A stretch of 64,000 nucleotides of DNA from Flavobacterium hydrocarbonoxydans. GTDB taxonomy: Bacteria; Bacteroidota; Bacteroidia; Flavobacteriales; Flavobacteriaceae. This document shows, one piece after another, positions 42,813-51,282 of this stretch. The notes beneath the pieces are model-generated. The model did not search any database and had not been told where the DNA came from. It saw nothing but the letters and a program-made list of their open reading frames with translations. The stretch is from NCBI RefSeq assembly GCF_009789235.1, contig NZ_WSTB01000003.1, positions 124,001-188,000 of the forward strand, written 5' to 3'. The translations under genes were made by a program, and so were the position numbers. Positions within the stretch are counted from its first letter, which is position 1, and each line of letters begins with the position of its first letter.

Positions 42813-44147
42813 TTATTTACGTTTCAGCCATTCTTTCGGCACATTGACAATACAAATATTCATCGTACGATTATCGGCAGAAAGCATAGCTGACTGAATT
42901 TGAATTTTGGTTCCTTCTCTGTTGAAAGTTGGATGAATATGATCTGCTGCAGATTGTTTATGTCCTGTGGTCAGCAGCATCATTTCGTTAGTATTTCTGT
43001 CAATTAAATACAAACTTCTCGAAAAATCATCTCCAACTGCCCATCTTCCATCAGCAGAACCATGAACATGCCATAATCCGCTGCCGCTTTTGGTTTGTCC
43101 GGCAATAATCATTTCGCGTGTTCTAAGATTTACAATTGCTAAACCTGTTGGTTTCTCGCGCGTTCCAGAATTTCCCCAATTGGTTTCTTGACCAGGATTT
43201 TTAGTATCTGAAACTTCTTTGTTATCAGCAACTGACTTTTCTTTATCAAAATCAATTTTTCGATGTCCCATAATCGCTATGGCAACTTCGTCTTTAGAAA
43301 TTACAGCTTCATGCGTTACCCATTCAAAATCCGATTCGGGATACAAAGGTCTAAGACCGCTTCCATCAGCCATAACTGTCCACGTACGCTGAGGAGATTT
43401 TCCTCCGGTTTCCCAACAAAAAACAATCTCACCCGGATTCCAGATATTCGACTGGATATGACCAACCTGAAAAGGCACCGAAACCACATGCTTTATTTCA
43501 CCAGTTTTTACATTCATACTCGAAATACCGCCTGGTCCTGCTCCCATATTTCGAGCACCAAAACTTTTTTCGATTTTAACATTCGGATCTAAATGTCTTG
43601 CTGCTTCTTCTTTTCCAATTCTAAAATAAACCTTTTCTTCATCAGCATCCAAAGCCATATCGCCGGAAGCACCCATTACAGGAGTTGTTACACCGCATAT
43701 TCTTTCGTAAGCCGAAACCGGTTTCATTTTTTTGGCCTGGCTGTCTTTAAAAACAGCTTCCAGATTTACTTCCATGATCTGCATCTTATCGCCATCAGCT
43801 TTACGCATAAAATACAGTTTCATAGATTTTTGAGCCATACACAACGTTCCGGTATAACCGCCTTCGGTAACCTGAACCATTATGCCTGATTTTTCATTAA
43901 CCGCTACTGCTTCGCCATTGGCTCTTTTGGTTCTGAAAATCAGCCATTCTCCATCTGATGTCCATTGCGGATGTGTTGGATAGGTTTTAGAATCACCTGC
44001 TGATCTGGTCGTTAAAAAAATTAAATCAACCCCTGTTACAGGATCTTTTATAGTTTTTTTTTCAGATGGAAATCTTGTTCCTATCTGACAAAAAGCACTT
44101 GCAGTAAAGCATAAAATGAATACACTTACAATATTTCTTACTATCAT
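42813..44147 (-). CDS. Oligogalacturonate-lyase-like beta-propeller enzyme (PL22-like)
   Basis: A 444-residue beta-propeller protein: THPQWTSDGEWLIF, HVHGSADGRWAVGDD and DHIHPTFNREGTKIQIQSAM carry the His and Gln residues that bind the metal in PL22. The N-terminus (MIVRNIVSVFILCFTASAFC) is a signal peptide, whereas characterised PL22 enzymes are cytoplasmic; so it probably works in the periplasm on (rhamno)galacturonan oligomers. Its start overlaps the stop of the GH105 gene by 4 bp. The PL22 call rests on motif pattern; another propeller lyase is possible. Confidence 0.8.
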   Translation of the reverse strand: MIVRNIVSVFILCFTASAFCQIGTRFPSEKKTIKDPVTGVDLIFLTTRSAGDSKTYPTHPQWTSDGEWLIFRTKRANGEAVAVNEKSGIMVQVTEGGYTGTLCMAQKSMKLYFMRKADGDKMQIMEVNLEAVFKDSQAKKMKPVSAYERICGVTTPVMGASGDMALDADEEKVYFRIGKEEAARHLDPNVKIEKSFGARNMGAGPGGISSMNVKTGEIKHVVSVPFQVGHIQSNIWNPGEIVFCWETGGKSPQRTWTVMADGSGLRPLYPESDFEWVTHEAVISKDEVAIAIMGHRKIDFDKEKSVADNKEVSDTKNPGQETNWGNSGTREKPTGLAIVNLRTREMIIAGQTKSGSGLWHVHGSADGRWAVGDDFSRSLYLIDRNTNEMMLLTTGHKQSAADHIHPTFNREGTKIQIQSAMLSADNRTMNICIVNVPKEWLKRK

Positions 44148-45496
44148 TTTTGCAGATTGTTTTTTCCTTCTATTTTTAATTGAATTGCGCTATCATTTAT
44201 TTGGAACTGAGTATCTTTCAGCAATAGAATCACTTCGGCTCCAGCCAATAATACTGGTCCATAACCGTGAGCTGCAAAAACATTTATCGGGCGATAATAG
44301 TAAAATGCAGGATCAAAACCCATTCCGGTTCCTACACAAGTTCCTTCTACCTGACCTTTGTCATTTACTTTTGTCGCAACAGCATTCCAACCCAATAAAA
44401 CAGCCGGACCATAGGTCATTTTATCTACGTAACCGCGATTAATAGCTCTTGCAATCGAATAGGTATAAATCGCCGTTGCCGAAGTTTCCAGATACGAATC
44501 GTTCCTATCGAGTAATTGATGCCAAAAACCGGTTCCGTCCTGATATTGTACCAAACCTGCGATATGTTTTTGCAATTGTGACAAAACTTTAGGATAACCT
44601 GGATGATTTTTAGGTAAAACTTCTAATAATTCTACCATTGTCATTACCGCCCAACCATTGGCTCTGGCCCAATGAAACTGTGGATGAACTTGCATAGATT
44701 CTACCCAACCGTGCATGTAAATTCCTCTTTCTTTATTAAACATTCTTTCAGAAAACTGAAGTACCTGTTTTACAGCATCATCAAAATATTTTGTTTCTCC
44801 AGAATAAGCGCCCATTTGTGCAAGTGCAGGAACGCTCATAAACATATCGTCTAACCAAAGTGTGTTGTCCTGAGGTCTGTTTCTCGCTAATGTTCCGTCT
44901 TTTAATCGAAACTGTTCGTTGCTGATAAAATTGATATAATTATTAACTAAAGGATCAATATTTGCCTTTAAGCCCTCTTTTTTAGCTTTGATAAAAGCCG
45001 CACACAAAGCTCCTGCAAAATCTAATGCTTCTGGGTGAAGCGATTTTAGCATGTCTTTGTCTTTGATGTTTTTTTCTTTGATATTTTCTGCCACATCAGC
45101 GATTAACTGAATTCTTTTATTAGAATAATCTGCAAAATATTTTTCTCCAGTAGCCTTAGATGCTAAAAGCATTCCGGCATACGTAACGCCCCATTCGTAA
45201 CTCGTCAAGCGGAAAGCTCCCGGCTCAAAAACAATATCTTCAGTGTTTTTTTTAAAATCTTTTATATCCGCTTTTGTAGTTGCATTGATAATTTTTGAAG
45301 CTGTATTTTTATCCAAAAAATTATAAACTCTATCCAAAACCATTTTTATATCTTGCTGTTGCGGAATCACATAAGGTGTTGGATAATCGGGCTGCATCAA
45401 GTGCAAAGGTGCTGTAGCATCTGTTTTTTGGGCATTCGCCGAAGCCATTACCCCAAAAGCAAATAGCGTAATAATTTTGGTTTTACAAGATTTCAT
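44144..45496 (-). CDS. Unsaturated rhamnogalacturonyl hydrolase, GH105
   Basis: A 450-residue secreted (alpha/alpha)6-barrel enzyme (signal peptide ending SANAQ). SYEWGVTYAGML, NRPQDNTLWLDDMFMSVPALAQ with the catalytic Asp and WARANGWAVMTMVELLEVLP are standard for YteR/GH105. It hydrates the unsaturated GalA left by the PL11 lyase and releases it from rhamnogalacturonan oligomers. It sits between the DUF4861 gene (37 bp) and the PL22-like gene (4-bp overlap) in one operon. Confidence 0.94.
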   Translation of the reverse strand: MKSCKTKIITLFAFGVMASANAQKTDATAPLHLMQPDYPTPYVIPQQQDIKMVLDRVYNFLDKNTASKIINATTKADIKDFKKNTEDIVFEPGAFRLTSYEWGVTYAGMLLASKATGEKYFADYSNKRIQLIADVAENIKEKNIKDKDMLKSLHPEALDFAGALCAAFIKAKKEGLKANIDPLVNNYINFISNEQFRLKDGTLARNRPQDNTLWLDDMFMSVPALAQMGAYSGETKYFDDAVKQVLQFSERMFNKERGIYMHGWVESMQVHPQFHWARANGWAVMTMVELLEVLPKNHPGYPKVLSQLQKHIAGLVQYQDGTGFWHQLLDRNDSYLETSATAIYTYSIARAINRGYVDKMTYGPAVLLGWNAVATKVNDKGQVEGTCVGTGMGFDPAFYYYRPINVFAAHGYGPVLLAGAEVILLLKDTQFQINDSAIQLKIEGKNNLQK

Positions 45497-45533
45497 GGTT
45501 ATATATTTTGGTTTAATAGTTAGTATTGATAGC

Positions 45534-46820
45534 TTATTTATTGATTTTTACCTCTATTTCAGCAGATAATTGTTTGGCCAAAGTGGTCACATAATTTGTA
45601 AAATAAGCCGGATCTCTAAAATTCTTATCCGCACTTAATTCCCAGGTCGCAATTGCATAATAACTGATTGGGGTATTATTCCTTATTTTGAATTTTGCCA
45701 AATAAGAATCTGTCAATTGTCCGGCTTTTGGTGCTTCGATATAACCTAAATAATCTTTTTTAGGAACAATAATCGCTGTTCCCATAATCCATTCGCGGTT
45801 ATAACCAAGATTATCATGCTGAATAAGACAAACCCAATCTCCAGCTTCTATTTCTTTTACTCCTTTTTGATTATTGATATTCGAAAGTGCTATCAAAAAA
45901 GTTTCTTTTCCTGAAATTCCATCAATGTTCACCGTGTTTTTATAGCCATACATTCCCGGCCAGATTGAAGTAGTTTCCTGTACCTGGTATTTATTTCCAG
46001 AAGCTTCCCAATTCTGGTATTGATAGCCTAAAACCGAATTTACAGGACCTTCGCTAACAATTTTGAAAGTTGTTTTTTCAACATTATTCAAAGTATCATT
46101 TGTTAGAATTCCTAATCTGTCAATTTTATTGTCAATCATTAAAGCGTAACCTCCTAACCCCACAGAATTTCCAACAGGAAAAATATCTCTTCCCCAATCG
46201 TACATCTGGTGGTAATTGTCTTCTACTTCGCTTTTGTTGTTTACACCAACGTTTTCAGGTGTAATTGCAGGGATTTTTTTTCCAAAAACATCTTTCGAAT
46301 TTCTTCCATCTAAATAATGCCTGAAACCTACCTTATCATTTTCCCAGGTTGGGCCATCTGTTTGGTATTTCTGAAAACCTAGTTTTTTATAAACTTGACT
46401 GGCCATCAAAACTTCTTCTGTTGCAGGCTGCACGGGCAAATTTTTCGCTTCTCTTTTTCCGAATCTTACACTTGTTTTGATTGGGAATTTTGGATTTGCT
46501 TTAGACCATTTCAATGTTACTAATTTGCTTTCATTTGGAGAAAAATCAGTAACTAAAAACAACTCATCCCATTTTCCATCACCATCCAAATCGTTTACCT
46601 GAGCTGGAATTGTATCGTTATTGAAAATTAGAATCGGGAAATCATTCGCTACATCTTTCAACGAAAGTTGGCTTCTTTTTATAGCAATTGCTTTCTGAGG
46701 CACTTCTAAATTGGATTTGTTTTTTAAGACAATCGTATTTTCTGTTGCTTTTTGTCCCACTTTACAACTTGTTAAAAGTATTGACGATAAAGCGACCGAC
46801 AGATATAGTTTAGTGTTCAT
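45534..46820 (-). CDS. DUF4861-family lipoprotein
   Basis: A 428-residue protein with a lipobox (SILLTSC) and DUF4861-family hallmarks: LDGDGKWDELFLVTDFSPNE, FRHYLDGRNSKDVFGK, YDWGRDIFPVGNSVGLGGYA and YNREWIMGTAIIVPK. Members occur widely in pectin and alginate loci of Bacteroidota; their biochemical function is not settled as far as I know. The protein is beta-rich and would be anchored in the outer membrane. Next to the GH105 gene and the CBM9-like gene, a role in binding or trimming unsaturated oligosaccharides is plausible but inferred. Confidence 0.82.
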   Translation of the reverse strand: MNTKLYLSVALSSILLTSCKVGQKATENTIVLKNKSNLEVPQKAIAIKRSQLSLKDVANDFPILIFNNDTIPAQVNDLDGDGKWDELFLVTDFSPNESKLVTLKWSKANPKFPIKTSVRFGKREAKNLPVQPATEEVLMASQVYKKLGFQKYQTDGPTWENDKVGFRHYLDGRNSKDVFGKKIPAITPENVGVNNKSEVEDNYHQMYDWGRDIFPVGNSVGLGGYALMIDNKIDRLGILTNDTLNNVEKTTFKIVSEGPVNSVLGYQYQNWEASGNKYQVQETTSIWPGMYGYKNTVNIDGISGKETFLIALSNINNQKGVKEIEAGDWVCLIQHDNLGYNREWIMGTAIIVPKKDYLGYIEAPKAGQLTDSYLAKFKIRNNTPISYYAIATWELSADKNFRDPAYFTNYVTTLAKQLSAEIEVKINK

Positions 46821-46837
46821 TATTCTTGTGTATTTAT

Positions 46838-47920
46838 TTATTTTACTGCTACGTCCCAGATTTTTGACATTCTGGATTTTCCTTTTGGTCCTTCGATAAT
46901 AAGGACAACAATATATTTTCCAGCTTCTTTATATTCATGTATCGGATTTTGTTCTGATGAAGAAGTTCCATCACCAAAATCCCATTTCCATGAATTAATT
47001 TCACCTTCAGAATGATCGATAAAAGCGACCATTTTTCGTTTCATATCTACGACATCAAAAGTCCATTTTGCGTCAATTGACTTTTTGAATTTTTCTTCTA
47101 AAGGCATTAACTTAAAAGGAAGACTATAAGAAGCATTTCCGTACATGGTATGCTCTTTTGACAAATTCCAAAAACCATTATTTTTTTCATTATTGACATC
47201 ATCATAATCGATAATCGCCCAGCAAAGCCCAATGTTTTTATTTTCTTCCAAAATTGACTGAACCGCACGACTTGGATCATTTCCTGCATAATCAAAAGGC
47301 GTAATCCAGAATTCTAAAGTCATTTTTCCAGATTCACCCGGTTTAAAATTATAATTGGTTGCCGTATTTGCATAAGGCAATTCTTTTATCCAGGGTTGGC
47401 TTCCCCAAACCAATGTCCAGTCTTTTCCTTCGGCTGGAGTAAAAATGTGATAGTTTTGCGCATGAACTCCATGATAAGAAAAATAGGCATCCATTGTATT
47501 TGTTAACGCTGCATTGGGATGAAATCGATCTATAAATGGCCCGCCAGATTGATCTGCATCTACGATAACTTCAAAAGTGTCATTGTGTAAACCCGGAAGC
47601 GAAAAATCCCAGTAATTATCATACGCTTCATATAAAAAATACAAACGATTTAAACCTTTTACCCATGCAACTTTTACACTTACGTCTAAGTTTTTGGAAT
47701 CTGCTTTGGCATGTTTTCCGCTGTCTTCCCACAACTGATCCATACCAACAGTATAACTTTCTGGAACCATTTTCCAATCTTCAGCATTTCCATCTATTGT
47801 TGGAATCTTGTTTGCCGGAAATTGAAAAACTTTAAAAGTTCTGGTATCCTGCGACCAAGTTTGTATTCCGAAAAACACCATTAAAATCAAAGTCAGGAAT
47901 GTTATTTTATTTGGCTTCAT
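46838..47920 (-). CDS. CBM9-like sugar-binding protein with C-terminal PKD domain
   Basis: A 360-residue secreted protein (signal peptide ending TWSQ). Residues about 35-260 form a CBM9-like domain (PTIDGNAEDWKMVPESYT, WVKGLNRLYFLYEAYDNYWD). Residues about 275-360 are a PKD domain with the usual WDFGDGTSS and HEYKEAGKYIVVL. No catalytic motif is seen, so it is probably a surface glycan-binding protein of the locus. It is first in the operon CBM9-DUF4861-GH105-PL22, behind a CAGGAT-type promoter 117 bp upstream. Confidence 0.86.
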   Translation of the reverse strand: MKPNKITFLTLILMVFFGIQTWSQDTRTFKVFQFPANKIPTIDGNAEDWKMVPESYTVGMDQLWEDSGKHAKADSKNLDVSVKVAWVKGLNRLYFLYEAYDNYWDFSLPGLHNDTFEVIVDADQSGGPFIDRFHPNAALTNTMDAYFSYHGVHAQNYHIFTPAEGKDWTLVWGSQPWIKELPYANTATNYNFKPGESGKMTLEFWITPFDYAGNDPSRAVQSILEENKNIGLCWAIIDYDDVNNEKNNGFWNLSKEHTMYGNASYSLPFKLMPLEEKFKKSIDAKWTFDVVDMKRKMVAFIDHSEGEINSWKWDFGDGTSSSEQNPIHEYKEAGKYIVVLIIEGPKGKSRMSKIWDVAVK

Positions 47921-48036
47921 CTAATAATCCTTTAGATTTGAAAAACATTGTTCTGTTATAATTTATACTATCAATCACTTTATATTTTGCTGGTTTGGCC
48001 GACTCTCTTGTAAAATTATTCTCACCAGGGCAAATT

Positions 48037-48080
48037 CAAATATATTTAATAAAAACAGATATACTGTCCTGTAGTATAGG
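48037..48080 (-). promoter_or_regulatory. Shared PUL operator and promoter of the CBM9-GH105 operon
   Basis: GTCCTG at 48066-48071 in ACTGTCCTGTAGTATAGG and CAAATATA at 48037-48044 (sense TATATTTG) are 21 bp apart. The -7 box is perfect; the first operator half has one change. The leader is about 110 bases. Confidence 0.75.
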
Positions 48081-48198
48081 GTTTACAGAAAGAATCATTT
48101 ATAAAAAAACGGCGAAAATCTGTAAGCAACTTTTGATACAGAATTTCGCAAATACCTCTTGAAATTACTCTTGAAGCGAATGGCAAACTAAACCATAT

Positions 48199-48525
48199 TT
48201 AATCTAAGTGGAAAACTTCCTTCAACCCTACCGTTACAGGCGAATTATCAGGATTCGTATCCATAATGTCGCCCATATAGGCCCACCATTTTTTTACAAC
48301 GGGATGATTTGGTAGTAAATCAAAGTCAAAATCTGGGCTTATTTTTTGAACTGCAAAAAGTATTAATGTTTCTTCATCCAAAAAAATACTGTAATCCTGT
48401 ATCCCTGTTTCTGAAAGTAAACTTGCTAATTCAGGCCAAATCTCATCATGACGTTTTTTATACTCTACTTCAAAACCTTCTTTTAGCTTCATTTTAAAAG
48501 CATTTCTAACAAAATTATTTTCCAT
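48199..48525 (-). CDS. rhaM: L-rhamnose mutarotase
   Basis: A 108-residue protein when started at the Met at 48525 (MENNFVRNAFKMKLKEG), which matches the family length; the longer frame from 48588 would overlap the upstream gene. RNAFKMKLKEGFEVEYKKRHDEIWPEL and KKWWAYMGDIMDTNPDNSPV (cut into separate stretches here) are typical of RhaM, with the catalytic His in RHDEIW. It interconverts alpha and beta anomers of L-rhamnose, speeding entry into RhaT and RhaI. It is last in the sialate-esterase/GH43 operon, 7 bp after the preceding stop. Confidence 0.93.
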   Translation of the reverse strand: MENNFVRNAFKMKLKEGFEVEYKKRHDEIWPELASLLSETGIQDYSIFLDEETLILFAVQKISPDFDFDLLPNHPVVKKWWAYMGDIMDTNPDNSPVTVGLKEVFHLD

Positions 48526-48532
48526 AAATTTT

Positions 48533-49549
48533 TTAATGTTTAAGATTAATCTGAACAGGTTTATCCCGATTGCACACAATTTCTCCATTGATATATTCTA
48601 ATTCAGCAACTTGAATTGAACTTCTTCTGGTATCGTAAGTATCTAATCCTCTATTTTCTGGTGTTCTTCCCGGATGTGTAAAATAAAAAATATAAGCCCT
48701 ATCATTATTTACAACTATATCCGGATGTCCCCCAATTACCTGATCGTCTTCGCCTAAACCAGGAATTTGAAGAATCTTTTTTTCCTGACGATTCCAATTT
48801 ATAAAATCATCAGAAGAATAGACATTCAAACCTAGCCAGGAATCCGAAATAAGCCAATTTTTACCTTTCCAAGAAAATACTTTTGGGCCTTCACCACGGT
48901 CTTTTATGATTTTATTTCCTCTATCTATCCAATGATATAAATCTTTACTATCCGCATAATAAATAGATTTTCCGTCATTTTCATTGTTATAATACATCCT
49001 CCATGTTCCATTAGGCAATTGAAAAACAGAAGCATCAATACAACGTTCAGAAGCCAGTTTTAATTCGGATTCGAACTTCCAATCTATCAAATTTTTACTT
49101 GTCAGATGAATGATAGAACGCGGATGATACCAGTCTTCAAATATCCCTGGAACAATGGTCAAATACATGTGATACTTGTTTTTGTATTCAATGACATCAG
49201 GTGCCCAATGTGTCACATTTTTTATATTATAGTTGATATTACACGTATCCTTATAGGTCCAATTTGATCCATCTGAAGATTCTGCAATACCAATACGCGT
49301 TCCGTGTACCCAAGTTGTGCCTTTTGCATTGTTATCATTTGCACGACGATTAGTGTAAAACATAAACCATTTTTGTGCTTTTTTATTCCAAATGATAGTT
49401 GGATCAGCTGCACCATCAAAAATAGGATCGCGATACAAAGGTTTACTTGCAAAATTATCGTCTTTTTTCGAATTATTTTGTGCCAAAAGCGGCAAATAAA
49501 CTAATACAGCGATAGCAAAGAGCAGCAGTTTTTGAAAAATTTTAAACAT
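48533..49549 (-). CDS. Secreted GH43-like five-bladed propeller glycosidase
   Basis: A 338-residue protein with signal peptide ending LPLLAQ. The propeller fold is shown by repeated WFMFYT, YHMYLTI, WRMYYNNEND and YIFYFTHPG strands. DGAADPTIIW near residue 45 carries the probable catalytic base; SERCIDASVF and the GEDDQVIGGHPD segment hold further acids. GH43 or a related clan is likely; the exact family (GH43 versus GH117-like) is uncertain. A probable exo-enzyme of pectin side chains. It follows the sialate-esterase gene by 9 bp and precedes rhaM. Confidence 0.78.
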   Translation of the reverse strand: MFKIFQKLLLFAIAVLVYLPLLAQNNSKKDDNFASKPLYRDPIFDGAADPTIIWNKKAQKWFMFYTNRRANDNNAKGTTWVHGTRIGIAESSDGSNWTYKDTCNINYNIKNVTHWAPDVIEYKNKYHMYLTIVPGIFEDWYHPRSIIHLTSKNLIDWKFESELKLASERCIDASVFQLPNGTWRMYYNNENDGKSIYYADSKDLYHWIDRGNKIIKDRGEGPKVFSWKGKNWLISDSWLGLNVYSSDDFINWNRQEKKILQIPGLGEDDQVIGGHPDIVVNNDRAYIFYFTHPGRTPENRGLDTYDTRRSSIQVAELEYINGEIVCNRDKPVQINLKH

Positions 49550-49558
49550 AAATAGTAA

Positions 49559-51082
49559 TTATTTTTTCTCCGTTTGACCCGACCAATCATCTGTTCTAAA
49601 AGGTGATGCTGGTAAATTATAACTATTAAATAAATTTGGTGCAGGAACATTTTTCCATGCAAAACGAACAGCAACAGGATTTTTTACATTTGATGATGAA
49701 ACGATAACCGTTTTACCATTGATCTTAGCTTTTGCAGGATAAAAAATTTGATCTTCACCAGCAATTTCAAATTCTTTTAAATCTTCTTTAGTCTTTCTGA
49801 AACCAGTATCTACATGATCAAAGAACAATTGGATATTTTGATTTTTGATTTTCATACTGCTATAAAGTGGTCCAGAATATTCCAGTTTATCTTCGTTATA
49901 TGTTTTAGCACGAGCTATTAAACCCAGTCGATGTCCTACTGTTTGTTTATCTTCTGGATGAATATTGGTTTCGTTTCCTACATCTGTAGTCACAGCCATT
50001 CCAGAATTTGGAATCGTTTTTAAAGACAGTAATTGTGCCTCTCTAATTTCAGGATTTTGCCCTTTATGTGGTGCAATCTGAACATAATAAAACGGAAAAT
50101 CGCCTTGATTCCAATCGTTTCTCCAGTTTTTTACCATTGCTGGAAATAAACTACGGTATAAAAACGCTTTTTCGGCATTACTTTCTCCCTGATACCAAAT
50201 GGCTCCCTTGATTGTATAATTTATCAGTGGATGCAACATCGCATTATAAAGAACATAAGACGTTTTATTATCTTCTTTTTTAGGTTTTTTTAATTCCGTT
50301 TTTATGCTATTGGCACGTTTTTCATTTTTTAAATTCGAATAATAATTTTCGAGTTTTTCCTGATACAACTTTTCATTTTTAGCATCTTGTTCTAAAATTG
50401 GTAAAAAATCCGCATTTTCTTCTAACACAGTTTGAGAGGTCCATGCTTCAGCTTTTGTTCCTCCCCAAGAAGTCGAAATTAAGCCTATTGGTATTTTTAG
50501 ATTATTAAATAAATCTCTACCAAAAAAGTAAGCCACCGCCGAGAATGACTGGATAGTATTTGGAGAACATTCTTGCCAGGAACCCGTTACATCGTCTAGC
50601 GGTTTTTGAGAAGCTTTTGTTAAAACTGTAAACAATCTGATGTTTGGAAAATTTGCCTTCTGAACTTCTTCCTGATAATTCAAAACACCCGTTTTCCATG
50701 TTCCTTCTTCTTTTCCCACAGGAAAATACATATTAGATTGGCCCGAACAAATCCAGACCTCGCCGATAAGAACATTTTTTAGAATTATTTTATTCGAAGC
50801 TTCAATAGTAATACTATAACTTTTATCACTTCCTTGTGGTGTATCTACGGCTGTTTTCCAGTTGCCCTTTTTATCAGAAAAAATTTCTATTGCTGTATTT
50901 TGCCAACCTATTTGAATTTTAATTTTCTCATTAGGTGCAGACCAACCCCAAAGATTAACTTTTGTCTTTTGCTGTAACACCATATTGTCACCAACCAATG
51001 CGGGCAACTTAACTTGTGCTAAAGCAGATTGACTTACAATAAAAAAAACAAAAAACAGTAACATTCTTCTTATAGTATTCAT
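49559..51082 (-). CDS. Sialate O-acetylesterase-like SGNH esterase (SASA family)
   Basis: A 507-residue secreted esterase (signal peptide ending SALAQ). The SASA signature GEVWICSGQSNM has the catalytic Ser 116 and the later EDKQTVGHRLGL with the catalytic His near residue 380. A beta-sandwich segment flanks the esterase core. In pectin loci such enzymes are thought to remove acetyl groups from plant polysaccharides rather than sialic acid. First gene of an operon with GH43-like and rhaM, preceded by a CAGGAT-type promoter. Confidence 0.87.
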   Translation of the reverse strand: MNTIRRMLLFFVFFIVSQSALAQVKLPALVGDNMVLQQKTKVNLWGWSAPNEKIKIQIGWQNTAIEIFSDKKGNWKTAVDTPQGSDKSYSITIEASNKIILKNVLIGEVWICSGQSNMYFPVGKEEGTWKTGVLNYQEEVQKANFPNIRLFTVLTKASQKPLDDVTGSWQECSPNTIQSFSAVAYFFGRDLFNNLKIPIGLISTSWGGTKAEAWTSQTVLEENADFLPILEQDAKNEKLYQEKLENYYSNLKNEKRANSIKTELKKPKKEDNKTSYVLYNAMLHPLINYTIKGAIWYQGESNAEKAFLYRSLFPAMVKNWRNDWNQGDFPFYYVQIAPHKGQNPEIREAQLLSLKTIPNSGMAVTTDVGNETNIHPEDKQTVGHRLGLIARAKTYNEDKLEYSGPLYSSMKIKNQNIQLFFDHVDTGFRKTKEDLKEFEIAGEDQIFYPAKAKINGKTVIVSSSNVKNPVAVRFAWKNVPAPNLFNSYNLPASPFRTDDWSGQTEKK

Positions 51083-51109
51083 CGTAATTTTATTTTTAGA
51101 CTAAGACTT

Positions 51110-51157
51110 TAAAGATAAAAGACTAAAACAGTATAGGCATCCTGTGCTAACCTGTTT
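51110..51157 (-). promoter_or_regulatory. Shared PUL operator and promoter of the esterase-GH43-rhaM operon
   Basis: ATCCTG at 51139-51144 within GGCATCCTGTGCTAACCTG and TAAAGATA at 51110-51117 (sense TATCTTTA, one mismatch to TAnnTTTG) are 21 bp apart. The second half-site (ACCTG) is one helical turn further. Confidence 0.72.
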
Positions 51158-51226
51158 TACACCTAAATATTATAGATTTATACTTTTGTATTTTTTAAAA
51201 ATCAATAAAAGATATACGATTGGCTA

Positions 51227-51260
51227 TAAAAAAAGTGCTACAGTTTTTCAACTGTAGCAC
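51227..51260 (-). terminator. Terminator of the first SusC/SusD operon
   Basis: Perfect 11-bp stem (GTGCTACAGTT at 51235-51245, complement at 51250-51260) with TTTC loop, followed in the minus direction by a T run (51227-51234). It lies 22 bp after the SusD stop. Confidence 0.9.
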
Positions 51261-51282
51261 ATTAATAAACATAAAACTAAAA

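Noticed and set aside
48526..48588. N-terminal extension of rhaM
   Set aside because: Overlaps the end of the GH43-like gene, and family members begin at the equivalent of the Met at 48525.
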